Part shown: piece after piece, positions 1 to 5,614 of the stretch
Numbering within the stretch: position 1 is the first letter of the stretch
Layout of the letters: the number at the start of each line of letters is the position of its first letter
Notes under the pieces: model-generated
What the model saw: only the letters and a program-made list of their open reading frames with translations
What the model was told of the DNA's origin: nothing
Databases searched by the model: none
Position numbers and translations under genes: made by a program
Source: Bacteroidota bacterium
GTDB taxonomy: Bacteria > Bacteroidota > Ignavibacteria > Ignavibacteriales > Ignavibacteriaceae
Assembly: GCA_021796135.1 (NCBI GenBank)
Contig: JAJYOQ010000290.1
Location: 1-5,614 of the forward strand
Direction of reading: 5' to 3'
Length of the DNA stretch: 5,614 bases

Positions 1-405
1 AGATATAGCCGAGAAATTAACCGGTGAACCGTGGGTTAAATGCCCGCCGTGCGCTAAACTTAATCCGAGAAATTTATCTCCGGGTTTTAGAAGTGTCATC
101 AGAACTGCCATATTCGCTTGCGAACCGCTGTGCGGCTGAACATTTACATATTCTGCGTTAAATAACTTTCGTAATCTTTCACGCGCTATATTCTCGGCTA
201 TATCTACATATTCGCATCCGCCGTAATATCTTTTGCCTGGATAACCTTCTGCATATTTATTTGTCAGTACTGATCCTGCCGCTTCTAATACTGCCTGGCT
301 GACAAAATTCTCCGATGCTATTAATTCTAAGTTTTCATTTTGACGCCTTGTCTCTGATTTCAAAACATCAAATACTTCTTTATCTTTTTTTAAATTTTCA
401 AACAT
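1..405 (-). CDS. glyA: Serine hydroxymethyltransferase, N-terminal third (cut by the left window edge)
   Basis: Cytosolic PLP enzyme that interconverts serine and tetrahydrofolate with glycine and 5,10-methylene-tetrahydrofolate, the main source of one-carbon units. The 135 visible codons align without gaps with known GlyA: IASEN at 29-33, [15 protein letters not shown] at 49-63 (Tyr51, Glu53, Tyr60 and Tyr61 match the E. coli active-site residues Tyr55, Glu57, Tyr64 and Tyr65), the PLP-phosphate loop PHSGSQAN at 91-98, and [10 protein letters not shown] at 117-126, whose His122 corresponds to the His that stacks on the PLP ring. The catalytic Lys and the rest of the roughly 415-430-residue protein lie outside the window. 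The ATG at 405-403 gives the usual short N-terminal arm; only a weak GAAAG stands upstream. It lies 33 nt after the barrel-protein gene on the same strand, with no clear promoter between them, so it is probably the fifth gene of the glgA operon. The function is housekeeping and the link to its neighbours may be positional only. Confidence 0.97.
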   Translation of the reverse strand, partial: MFENLKKDKEVFDVLKSETRRQNENLELIASENFVSQAVLEAAGSVLTNKYAEGYPGKRYYGGCEYVDIAENIARERLRKLFNAEYVNVQPHSGSQANMAVLMTLLKPGDKFLGLSLAHGGHLTHGSPVNFSAIS

Positions 406-438
406 AAATCTTTCATTAAAAAAGTTATAAATTAAATT

Positions 439-1692
439 TTAATACCTTTCGCTTCTGCTGAACCATAACTGCCCCAGACTTAAACTAAAATCTGCCCTAA
501 AGGAATTTTCTTTTACTAAATCGGAGGTTGACTTCCCTCTTGTCGAATACTGCAGTCCAATATCAATTGTGTTTTGATAACTTAGCGGAAGAGAAACTCC
601 GCCTGATACTGAATATTGATAAATACTGGTATAATCTAGTATAAAAGGAGTTTGTTCATAACTTAAACCGGCTCGCCATATTATGTTTTTAGAAAAACCG
701 GCATTATTATCGGGAAGTGGTCTGTATTCAAATCCTGCACTAATTTTATATGCATTTTGTAAATACTGGGATTTAATGTTTCCGAATGAATAATTCTGCC
801 ATGCCTGACTAAGATAATCCAGAGTAAATAAATATTTTTCATTTAAAACAAAGCTTAATCCGCCGGAAATTCTGATAGGGATTTTCATTTGTGCCGTCCC
901 AGTAGCAACAGTATCTGTAGATATAATATTATTTGAAGTAGCAATTGTGTCTGTGCTTAATGGAGAGATGTAACTTAAAGAAAGCCCGAGTCTTACGTCT
1001 GCAATTGACTTAGACTTAAATAACGGTGAAAAGTCCGGACTAATTAATCCGATTGTAGTTCCTAATCCGTTTGGATTATAATTTTTTTGATAATTAGTTG
1101 ATACATCGGATGAACTGGCGAAATTAACTTGTGAAGAATATGAAATATTACCGAAATAATAATCCATAGTAGCTCCTAATGCAAGTCCGAATGGAAATTT
1201 GAAGGAAGTTCCTATAAAAGTTTTTGATAATCCGCCTGATCCTATATAGCTTACTTGATAGTTCGAAACATTTGTTGCTGGAGAACTATAATTGGATGCA
1301 ACATCATAACTAACTCTTGAATAAGGAACTAATCCCATAGCTATTCCGATTCCATAATTGCTGCTGACGGGAAATGCTAAAGTAAAACCTCTGAATTCAG
1401 CTTTGCCGGTATATGAACTTTGTGAGTTGCTGCTTTGCATTAGTCCTGTATAATCAACGCCTATCTCAAATCGTGTCTTATTTATTCGCATCCATGTAGC
1501 AGGATTTAATGTATTTACAAAATCCGGTACCGCATCTGCATTTCCTAATTGCCCCATTCCCAGACTTCTGGCAGAATATGAATAGACCATGTCACCAATA
1601 CCCAATTTAGAATAAATTGAATTGTTCTGAGAAAATATATTTATGGAAAACAGAATAATTACTGAAGAAATTATTTTGATGTATTTGGTCAT
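439..1692 (-). CDS. Outer-membrane beta-barrel protein, FadL/PorV-like, function unknown
   Basis: A 417-residue exported protein, not recognised as a named gene. Residues 1-21 form a signal peptide (Lys3 and Lys6, then a hydrophobic run, likely signal peptidase I cleavage near IFS|QNN). The mature N-terminus has IYSKLGIGD (26-34), ARSLGMGQLG (41-50) and NPAT (63-66). The Gly-rich stretch followed by an NPA motif is seen in FadL/OmpP1 and PorV/PorQ-type barrels. The rest is alternating polar/hydrophobic strands rich in Gly, Ser, Tyr and Asn, and the chain ends in Tyr, as outer-membrane barrels usually end in an aromatic residue. Residues 246-269 hold an imperfect 12-residue duplication, probably in a loop. 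The ATG lies 2 nt past the stop of the lipoprotein gene, with a weak AAGAAAG upstream, so translation is probably coupled and the two products may work together. Transport of a hydrophobic compound (FadL role) or protein secretion/shuttling (PorV role) are both possible; neither is shown. The barrel call is firm and the specific role is unknown. Confidence 0.8.
   Translation of the reverse strand: MTKYIKIISSVIILFSINIFSQNNSIYSKLGIGDMVYSYSARSLGMGQLGNADAVPDFVNTLNPATWMRINKTRFEIGVDYTGLMQSSNSQSSYTGKAEFRGFTLAFPVSSNYGIGIAMGLVPYSRVSYDVASNYSSPATNVSNYQVSYIGSGGLSKTFIGTSFKFPFGLALGATMDYYFGNISYSSQVNFASSSDVSTNYQKNYNPNGLGTTIGLISPDFSPLFKSKSIADVRLGLSLSYISPLSTDTIATSNNIISTDTVATGTAQMKIPIRISGGLSFVLNEKYLFTLDYLSQAWQNYSFGNIKSQYLQNAYKISAGFEYRPLPDNNAGFSKNIIWRAGLSYEQTPFILDYTSIYQYSVSGGVSLPLSYQNTIDIGLQYSTRGKSTSDLVKENSFRADFSLSLGQLWFSRSERY
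886..957 (-). repeat. Imperfect tandem 12-codon duplication inside the barrel-protein gene
   Basis: Two adjacent 36-nt units encode STDTIATSNNII (residues 246-257) and STDTVATGTAQM (258-269). The first seven residues match except Ile/Val, and the DNA keeps the shared run gtagcaa at 902-908 and 938-944 on the plus strand, exactly 36 nt apart. The second half of each unit has diverged. The segment is polar and Thr/Ser-rich, sitting between predicted strands (LGLSLSYISPL before, KIPIRISGGLSF after), so it is most likely a surface loop lengthened by duplication. Confidence 0.55.
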
Positions 1693-1694
1693 AA

Positions 1695-2882
1695 TTACTT
1701 TCTTAATGAATAGGTTATTCTAAGTTGAGGACGCGACTGAATGTTTACTGCATTGCTTCCTTTTAATGCATAAAGTTCTAACCCTAATAAATTTCCGTCT
1801 GCCTCAAGTATTAACCCCTGATTGGAATTAGCAGAAATCCAATGCTGTACTATTGTAGTAATATTTCCGGAATATTGCCCGTTGCTGAATGGTAAAAGTT
1901 GTCCGTAAAAATTGCTTGAAGATGAATCTATTAGTGCGGATGCACTATCTTTTAGCATTGAGGCTACCAATGTATTATAAAATGTGTTCCCGAATAATTG
2001 ATATGTTGAATCCGGCGTTAGTATCAAATCAGCATGGTTTATTACTGCGCCTGCGGGAATTTTAGAAATGTCAAACCATAATCGTGAGTTTATCTCTAAC
2101 CCTGCCTGTACAACTATATCTTCGGTGCTGACCTTTGGAAGACTGCCGCTGATAGCGCTTACATCTTGCAAAGGATATATGTTTACGGTATCTATATAAG
2201 AACCTGCTTTTTGTATAATCATTTGTAGGTTTATTTGCGGTGTTATTGAGGTTGAGTTGGAAAAACCAATAATCTTTTGAGAACCCGATGTAGGTAATAA
2301 ATATATACCATAAATAGTTGAGTCAGCCGAATCCGCTGCCGCAATTGCCCATTGAGTTGTTAAAGCATTAGAAAGATTAAATGTGGTTAAAGTATCGGTT
2401 ACATGTCTGTTAGAACTTAAATCTGTTGGAGTATAACTTAATGACGGCAAATTATCTGCCGTATAATTAGTAACATTCCAGGAATTATTGATTTTATAAA
2501 CGTTGAAATCCATGGAGGCGGTACTGTCACCATAAACATATCCGCCCGGGAATGTAACTACTGAACTTATCACCTGGGCAGTATTTGCAATTAACGCTTG
2601 ATTAATGGAATCAGGTAATGTCATTAAAAACTTTATAAGCACCGATCCTTGTACATTATTTTTTTTGCCTAAAAATAAATACGATGAAATTGATAATGGG
2701 ATACTTTGCTTAAAGTATGATGAGGTTTGCTTTAAAGAATCTGTAACAGAATTTAAAGTTTGAACATTCTGAAAATCTCCGTTTAGTAAACCGGATCCGA
2801 TTGCAGTTGGATTTTGACTGCAAGAGATGAAAATTACTGAGAACACCCCTGCAATAATGAGAAGAACTTTTTGTTTGAACAA
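1695..2882 (-). CDS. Outer-membrane lipoprotein with two DNRLRE-like/DUF4270-like beta modules
   Basis: A 395-residue lipoprotein with no named function. Lys3 and Lys5 precede a hydrophobic stretch ending in the lipobox FISC (18-21), so Cys21 should be lipidated. The start of the mature protein, CSQNPTAIGSGLL, resembles the opening of DUF4270-type lipoproteins of Bacteroidota. The body reads as two similar modules. The first (about 64-224) has VLIKFLMTLPDSI, FNVYKINNSWN and a closing SITPQINLQMII. The second (about 257-392) has SRLWFDISKIPAGAVINHADLIL, IVQHWISANSNQGLILE and SRPQLRITYS. This order (strand with a Phe/Asp, Ile-Pro-x-Gly-Ala turn, Trp-containing segment, N-x-G strand, Arg-Pro-x-Leu-x-x-x-Tyr end) is that of DNRLRE beta-sandwich domains of secreted proteins. 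The start is TTG at 2882-2880, directly after the gmhB stop, with GGAG 8 nt upstream; there is no in-frame ATG before the signal peptide. It precedes the barrel gene by 2 nt. The lipoprotein call is strong, the fold moderately so; the ligand or partner is unknown. Confidence 0.85.
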   Translation of the reverse strand: MFKQKVLLIIAGVFSVIFISCSQNPTAIGSGLLNGDFQNVQTLNSVTDSLKQTSSYFKQSIPLSISSYLFLGKKNNVQGSVLIKFLMTLPDSINQALIANTAQVISSVVTFPGGYVYGDSTASMDFNVYKINNSWNVTNYTADNLPSLSYTPTDLSSNRHVTDTLTTFNLSNALTTQWAIAAADSADSTIYGIYLLPTSGSQKIIGFSNSTSITPQINLQMIIQKAGSYIDTVNIYPLQDVSAISGSLPKVSTEDIVVQAGLEINSRLWFDISKIPAGAVINHADLILTPDSTYQLFGNTFYNTLVASMLKDSASALIDSSSSNFYGQLLPFSNGQYSGNITTIVQHWISANSNQGLILEADGNLLGLELYALKGSNAVNIQSRPQLRITYSLRK

Positions 2883-3458
2883 TTATTTATCTCCGATAAA
2901 ATCTTTTTGAATAAAGGTGGAAACTTCTTTTATATTTTCGGCTACAAAAGTCGCAAATATATTTTGCTTTTTCAAGATAGAAAAACTTTCTGCACCATAA
3001 CCGGTTTTTACTAGTATTGTTTTTAACCCGGCATTGATGCCGCACTGAATATCGGTAATCATATCTCCGACGAAATAAGATTTACCCAGGTCTATATTAT
3101 ATTTTTCGGCAGCTTGGAATACAAGCTCGGCAGAGGGCTTTCTGCATGAGCATTCAGATTCGCTGCTGAATTCAGGATGAGCAGGACAATAAAAGAAAGC
3201 ATCTATTTGTACATTAAAGCCGGAAAGCAGTTCATTTATTTTGTCATTAACCGACTCAACCATCTCTTTTGTAAGAATACCCCTTGCTATTCCGGACTGA
3301 TTTGAAATGACTATTAGTTTGAATTTAAGGGTATTTTTTAAAAATGAAAGCGCTTCGCCTATTCCCGGAAGTAATTTCACATTATTAGGATCGCCCAGAT
3401 AACCGGGATCCTCATTAATGGTTCCATCTCGATCTAAAAAGACAGCGGCATTCAACAT
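2883..3458 (-). CDS. gmhB: D-glycero-manno-heptose-1,7-bisphosphate 7-phosphatase (HAD family IIIA)
   Basis: A cytosolic phosphatase of 191 residues, the usual length for GmhB, which removes the 7-phosphate of heptose-1,7-bisphosphate on the way to ADP-heptose for lipopolysaccharide core or other surface glycans. All HAD motifs are intact: FLDRDGTIN (7-15) with nucleophile Asp9 and acid/base Asp11; ISNQSG (51-56); CRKP (105-108) with Lys107; GDMITDI (131-137) with Asp132 and Asp136 for Mg2+. The zinc-loop ligands of the family are present: Cys91, His93, Cys103 and Cys105. The ATG follows the glgA TAG stop with no gap and in the same frame, and has no Shine-Dalgarno sequence, so translation is probably coupled to glgA. 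The closest alternative is the histidinol-phosphatase domain of HisB, which shares these motifs. No his genes are nearby and the neighbours concern sugars and envelope, which favours GmhB, though substrate stereochemistry (alpha or beta anomer) cannot be read here. Confidence 0.88.
   Translation of the reverse strand: MLNAAVFLDRDGTINEDPGYLGDPNNVKLLPGIGEALSFLKNTLKFKLIVISNQSGIARGILTKEMVESVNDKINELLSGFNVQIDAFFYCPAHPEFSSESECSCRKPSAELVFQAAEKYNIDLGKSYFVGDMITDIQCGINAGLKTILVKTGYGAESFSILKKQNIFATFVAENIKEVSTFIQKDFIGDK
2891..2894 (-). promoter_or_regulatory. Shine-Dalgarno GGAG that supports the TTG start of the lipoprotein gene
   Basis: On the minus strand CGGAG lies within the last codons of gmhB, 8 nt before the TTG at 2882-2880, a normal spacing. 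It is the best anti-16S match before any start codon in this window; the other starts have weak or no match. It supports TTG as a genuine start, since the upstream in-frame codon is the gmhB stop and no ATG, GTG or ATT is available in that frame before the signal peptide. Confidence 0.6.
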
Positions 3459-4952
3459 CTATTCGTGGTTCAGTATTTTTCTGTATAAATCAATATATTT
3501 TTTAGCTGAGGAGTTCCATGTGAAGTCACTCTTCATTCCGTTGCGCATTATCTTATGCCAAACTTTTTTATCTTCAAATAGCTTTAATGCCCTCTTAACT
3601 TCTTTTACTAATGCTTCTGCTTCATATTGTTTAAATACTAAACCATTTCCCTCTTCTGTCTTTTCGTTGTATTTAATTACGGTGTCAGCTAGTCCGCCGG
3701 TCTCTCTTACAAGAGGAACCGTACCATATGCCAGACTGTACATCTGATTTAACCCGCATGGCTCGTATCTGGAAGGCATTAGAAATACGTCTGATCCGCC
3801 TTCGATTAAATGAGCTAATTCGTCATTGAATCCGATGTAGCATGCAAATTTTGACGGATATTTTTTACTCATTTTGTCAAAGAAATTATGGAATTTTTTA
3901 TCTCCTGTTCCTAGTAATATCAACTGAAGATTTAATTTCATAAGCTCAGGGAATGCCTCGGTTAATAAATCATAACCCTTTGCAGCATATAGTCTCGAAA
4001 TCATACCGAAAACAGGAATATTTTCATTGTACTCAAAACCAAATTTTCTGGTGAGTTCAATCTTGTTTTCTTCTTTTAATTCAAGGGTTTTTGCCGAATA
4101 TTTTTTAATTAAGAACTTATCCTTTTCGGGATTCCAAACTTTTGGGTCAATTCCGTTGATTATGCCGAAAAGATCATTTTTCCGTTTTGCCAGTACATTT
4201 TTTAATCCTGCTCCTAACTCATCATCTGTTCTTATTTCATTTGAATAAGTTTCACTTACGGTATTTATTACATCAGCGTATAAAAGCCCTGATTTCATAA
4301 AATTAATCTTGCCGTAAATTTCTAAACCTTTTTCTGAATTTAATTCTTCGGGTAAACCGGTTTTGTGAAAAGTAGATTTAGGAAATTCTCCTTGATATGC
4401 AAGATTATGAATTGTAAATAATGTCTTGAAAGCAGTGAATAAGGGATTATCTTTAAAAATTGTCTTCAGATAAGCAGGAACTAATCCTCCTTGCCAGTCA
4501 TTTGAATGAATTATATCGGGAATCCAGCCTAGTTTGGATATTAATTCAAAAACCGCTCTGGCTAATAAGATAAACCTTTCATCATTATCAGGATAATCAT
4601 TTCCGGTTATTGGATCAACATATAGACTATTCCGGCTGCCAAAGTATTCCTGATTATCAAGAAAATAAATCTGTACTCGTATCTTTTGACCCGGCAAAAA
4701 ACATGATTGCAGTGAATAAACTACATCCTTTCCGCCAATATCCAGATGTAAATCTTTTAGTCTGACAACTTCATGGATTTTATATTTTCTTGTATCTACG
4801 GCACCGTATTTTGGGACAATAATTCTAACTTCGTGTCCCATTTCGGAAAGCATTTGAGGCAAAGCTGCTGAAACGTCAGCTAAACCACCGGTTTTCATGA
4901 AAGGAACTACTTCTGAAGTTACAAACAGAATTTTTAGTTTTTTTACTGACAT
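3459..4952 (-). CDS. glgA: Glycogen/starch synthase (GT5 family)
   Basis: A full-length 497-residue glycosyltransferase that adds glucose from a nucleotide sugar (normally ADP-glucose in bacteria) to the non-reducing end of an alpha-1,4-glucan. The N-terminal GT5 domain (about 7-250) carries KTGGLADV (20-27), whose Lys20 matches the ADP-glucose-binding lysine of E. coli GlgA, then HSNDWQGGLVPAYL (149-162) and TIHNLAYQG (180-188). The linker NGID (266-269) leads to a GT-B C-terminal domain (about 310-470) with ISRLYAAKGYDLL (318-330; Arg320 and Lys325 match the catalytic-site Arg300/Lys305 of E. coli), PSRYEPCGLNQM (393-404; Glu397 matches Glu377) and ETGGLADTV (417-425). No key residue is missing. 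The ATG at 4952-4950 is 20 codons before KTGGL and fits the family; no Shine-Dalgarno sequence is seen, in keeping with a Bacteroidota-like leader. It is the first gene of the leftward operon and sits about 20 nt after a candidate promoter. No glgB, glgC or glgP is in the window. Use of UDP-glucose instead cannot be excluded. Confidence 0.97.
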   Translation of the reverse strand: MSVKKLKILFVTSEVVPFMKTGGLADVSAALPQMLSEMGHEVRIIVPKYGAVDTRKYKIHEVVRLKDLHLDIGGKDVVYSLQSCFLPGQKIRVQIYFLDNQEYFGSRNSLYVDPITGNDYPDNDERFILLARAVFELISKLGWIPDIIHSNDWQGGLVPAYLKTIFKDNPLFTAFKTLFTIHNLAYQGEFPKSTFHKTGLPEELNSEKGLEIYGKINFMKSGLLYADVINTVSETYSNEIRTDDELGAGLKNVLAKRKNDLFGIINGIDPKVWNPEKDKFLIKKYSAKTLELKEENKIELTRKFGFEYNENIPVFGMISRLYAAKGYDLLTEAFPELMKLNLQLILLGTGDKKFHNFFDKMSKKYPSKFACYIGFNDELAHLIEGGSDVFLMPSRYEPCGLNQMYSLAYGTVPLVRETGGLADTVIKYNEKTEEGNGLVFKQYEAEALVKEVKRALKLFEDKKVWHKIMRNGMKSDFTWNSSAKKYIDLYRKILNHE

Positions 4953-4977
4953 TTGGTATTTTATAATATTGTTGCCG

Positions 4978-5008
4978 CAAATTTACGAAATATATTCTTT
5001 TTAAACAA
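4978..5008 (-). promoter_or_regulatory. Candidate Bacteroidota-type promoter of the glgA operon
   Basis: On the minus strand TTG (5008-5006) is followed after 20 nt by TAAATTTG (4985-4978), an exact match to the Bacteroidota -7 element TAnnTTTG with its -33 TTG near the usual 19-nt spacing. Transcription would start near 4971-4974, giving a leader of only about 20 nt before the glgA ATG at 4952, which agrees with the lack of a Shine-Dalgarno sequence. The match is by eye and the region is AT-rich, so chance is possible. Confidence 0.5.
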
Positions 5009-5062
5009 CATTTTACGGCTATGAGAGGTATTTGGATTTAAGAAATGAAGTAATCTATTTTT

Positions 5063-5092
5063 TTGAATCTTTAGTTTCAATTATATTAGAAT
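5063..5092 (+). promoter_or_regulatory. Possible promoter of the SPOR lipoprotein gene (weak)
   Basis: TTGAAT (5063-5068) and TAGAAT (5087-5092) are separated by 18 nt, resembling a general sigma-70 promoter, and would start transcription near 5099, about 25 nt before the ATG at 5124. The match is imperfect and of a different type from the glgA-side site. A truncated Bacteroidota-like element, TAAATTG at 5114-5120, is too close to the ATG unless the mRNA is leaderless and has no -33 partner. Confidence 0.25.
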
Positions 5093-5123
5093 AAAAAAAA
5101 TAATTAATATATATAAATTGAAA

Positions 5124-5614
5124 ATGCTTAAATATTTAAAATATCTCACTATTTCCCTCGTTTTCCCGCTTATTTTTATTTCCTGCGGAACTTCTGTCGG
5201 TTCAAGATACCAGGAATCATCGTCTATTAACAAAACCAAGAAAATTGACACTTTAAGGGTAGAGTATGCAGAAAATTTTGATCTTACTAATTATAGGACT
5301 AAATTAAATTTACCCGCAGTTAAATCTGACTCCTCAAGTAATAAAAATCCTATCTGGTTTAATTATGAATCTAAACCTGATACTTCAAATTTAAGAACTG
5401 TCTCTAAAACAGAACCGGGTTATCGTGTTTTAGCATTTACCAGCGACAATCTTAATGATGCTGATAGTATGAGAACTGATATAAGCTCAAAAACCGGAAG
5501 AAATGACATATATATAATATTTGATCCGCCTTTCTATAAAGTGCAGGCGGGAGATTTTACGAATATTACCGATGCTAAGAATCTTAGCTTTCAGTTTAAA
5601 CAATTAGGTTACGA
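5124..5614 (+). CDS. SPOR-domain lipoprotein (cut by the right window edge)
   Basis: The open frame runs from ATG at 5124 to the right edge without a stop: 163 codons plus two bases. Lys3 and Lys6 precede a hydrophobic stretch and the lipobox FISC (18-21), so Cys21 should be lipidated and the protein anchored to a membrane, probably the outer one. Residues 22-98 are a polar, Ser/Asn/Lys-rich, low-complexity spacer. From Gly99 the sequence has the SPOR pattern: GYRVLAFTSDNLNDAD (99-114), an amphipathic helix, DIYIIFDPPFYKVQAGDF (128-145), then ITDAKNLSFQFKQLGY (148-163) as the second helix. SPOR domains bind glycan strands of peptidoglycan stripped of their peptides, often at division sites. 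Only a few residues of the domain, at most, should remain outside the window if the protein ends as usual. No Shine-Dalgarno sequence precedes the ATG, but the signal peptide starts right there, fixing the start. It is divergent from glgA. A role in division or cell-wall turnover is inferred from the domain only. Confidence 0.88.
   Translation, partial: MLKYLKYLTISLVFPLIFISCGTSVGSRYQESSSINKTKKIDTLRVEYAENFDLTNYRTKLNLPAVKSDSSSNKNPIWFNYESKPDTSNLRTVSKTEPGYRVLAFTSDNLNDADSMRTDISSKTGRNDIYIIFDPPFYKVQAGDFTNITDAKNLSFQFKQLGY

Larger units (their letters stand above)
4953..5123. other. Divergent intergenic region between glgA and the SPOR lipoprotein gene
   Basis: This 171-nt, very AT-rich segment is the only sizeable non-coding stretch and must hold the promoters of both divergent units. 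Next to glgA is a Bacteroidota-type promoter match (4978-5008, minus strand). On the other side there is a looser plus-strand match (5063-5092) followed by an A-run (5093-5100) and alternating TA sequence up to the start codon. No convincing inverted repeat, riboswitch or small RNA gene was recognised. Confidence 0.7.

Noticed and set aside
406..438. A separate promoter for glyA in the 33-nt gap
   Set aside because: The gap is AT-rich and holds TATAAC on the minus strand, but no TAnnTTTG element and no convincing upstream partner. Co-transcription with the barrel gene is simpler, though a promoter inside the barrel gene cannot be excluded.
2883..3458. gmhB read as the N-terminal domain of HisB (histidinol-phosphatase)
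   Set aside because: The length fits a stand-alone phosphatase, no dehydratase domain follows, and no histidine-pathway gene is nearby. Motifs alone do not fully separate the two, so it is kept only as a minor alternative.
3418..3747. Plus-strand open frame of 109 codons
   Set aside because: It lies antisense across the end of glgA and the start of gmhB, both with intact family motifs. Its translation has no recognisable domain and it has no ribosome-binding or promoter signal, so it is a shadow.
4027..4248. Plus-strand open frame of 73 codons
   Set aside because: It is fully antisense to the conserved middle of glgA, with a Phe/Ser-rich translation typical of the complement of Lys/Glu-rich coding sequence.
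5114..5120. TAAATTG as a Bacteroidota -7 element for a leaderless SPOR mRNA
   Set aside because: It lacks one T of TAnnTTTG, has no TTG at the -33 distance, and would put the transcript start at or inside the ATG.
5089..5123. A-run plus alternating TA sequence as a terminator or a curved regulatory element
   Set aside because: No GC-rich stem precedes the A-run, and the near-palindromic TA stretch is what very AT-rich sequence gives by chance. It sits just before a start codon, where low structure is expected.

Overview
The window looks like a piece of an AT-rich chromosome from the Bacteroidota/Chlorobiota-Ignavibacteria part of the FCB group; Ignavibacteria is my best guess. The reasons are the protein styles (a FadL/PorV-like barrel with a YSKLGIGD...NPAT N-terminus, a lipoprotein starting CSQNPTAIGSGLL, a SPOR lipoprotein), the near absence of Shine-Dalgarno sequences, and a promoter-like site matching the Bacteroidota consensus (TTG, about 20 nt, TAnnTTTG). 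No tool was run, so the taxonomic call is inference. Everything visible is ordinary chromosomal sequence: no mobile element, CRISPR array, tRNA or rRNA was seen.

Layout. Five genes read leftward (minus strand), in transcription order: glgA (4952-3459, glycogen/starch synthase), gmhB (3458-2883, heptose-bisphosphate phosphatase-type HAD enzyme), an unnamed two-module surface lipoprotein (2882-1695), an unnamed outer-membrane beta-barrel protein (1692-439), and glyA (405 to beyond the left edge, serine hydroxymethyltransferase, first 135 codons only). The gaps are 0, 0, 2 and 33 nt, so this is almost certainly one transcription unit. A 171-nt AT-rich divergent intergenic region (4953-5123) separates it from a rightward gene for a SPOR-domain lipoprotein (5124 to beyond the right edge, 163 codons visible). 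The glyA and SPOR genes are both cut by the window edges.

How the genes relate. glgA and gmhB are cytosolic sugar enzymes (alpha-glucan synthesis and, probably, ADP-heptose synthesis for lipopolysaccharide core). The next two genes encode an outer-membrane lipoprotein and a beta-barrel protein packed tightly behind them, and the divergent gene encodes an envelope lipoprotein likely to bind peptidoglycan. The theme is therefore the cell envelope plus carbohydrate metabolism. The lipoprotein/barrel pair is the part with no known function. I recall DUF4270-type lipoproteins lying beside glgA in many Bacteroidota genomes, which would make this linkage old and conserved, but that needs a genome-neighbourhood search.

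Noteworthy details: glgA, gmhB and the lipoprotein gene all lie in one reading frame, separated by single stop codons only (TAG|ATG and TAA|TTG). The lipoprotein gene apparently starts at TTG with the only strong Shine-Dalgarno sequence in the window. The lipoprotein looks like two copies of one beta-sandwich module.
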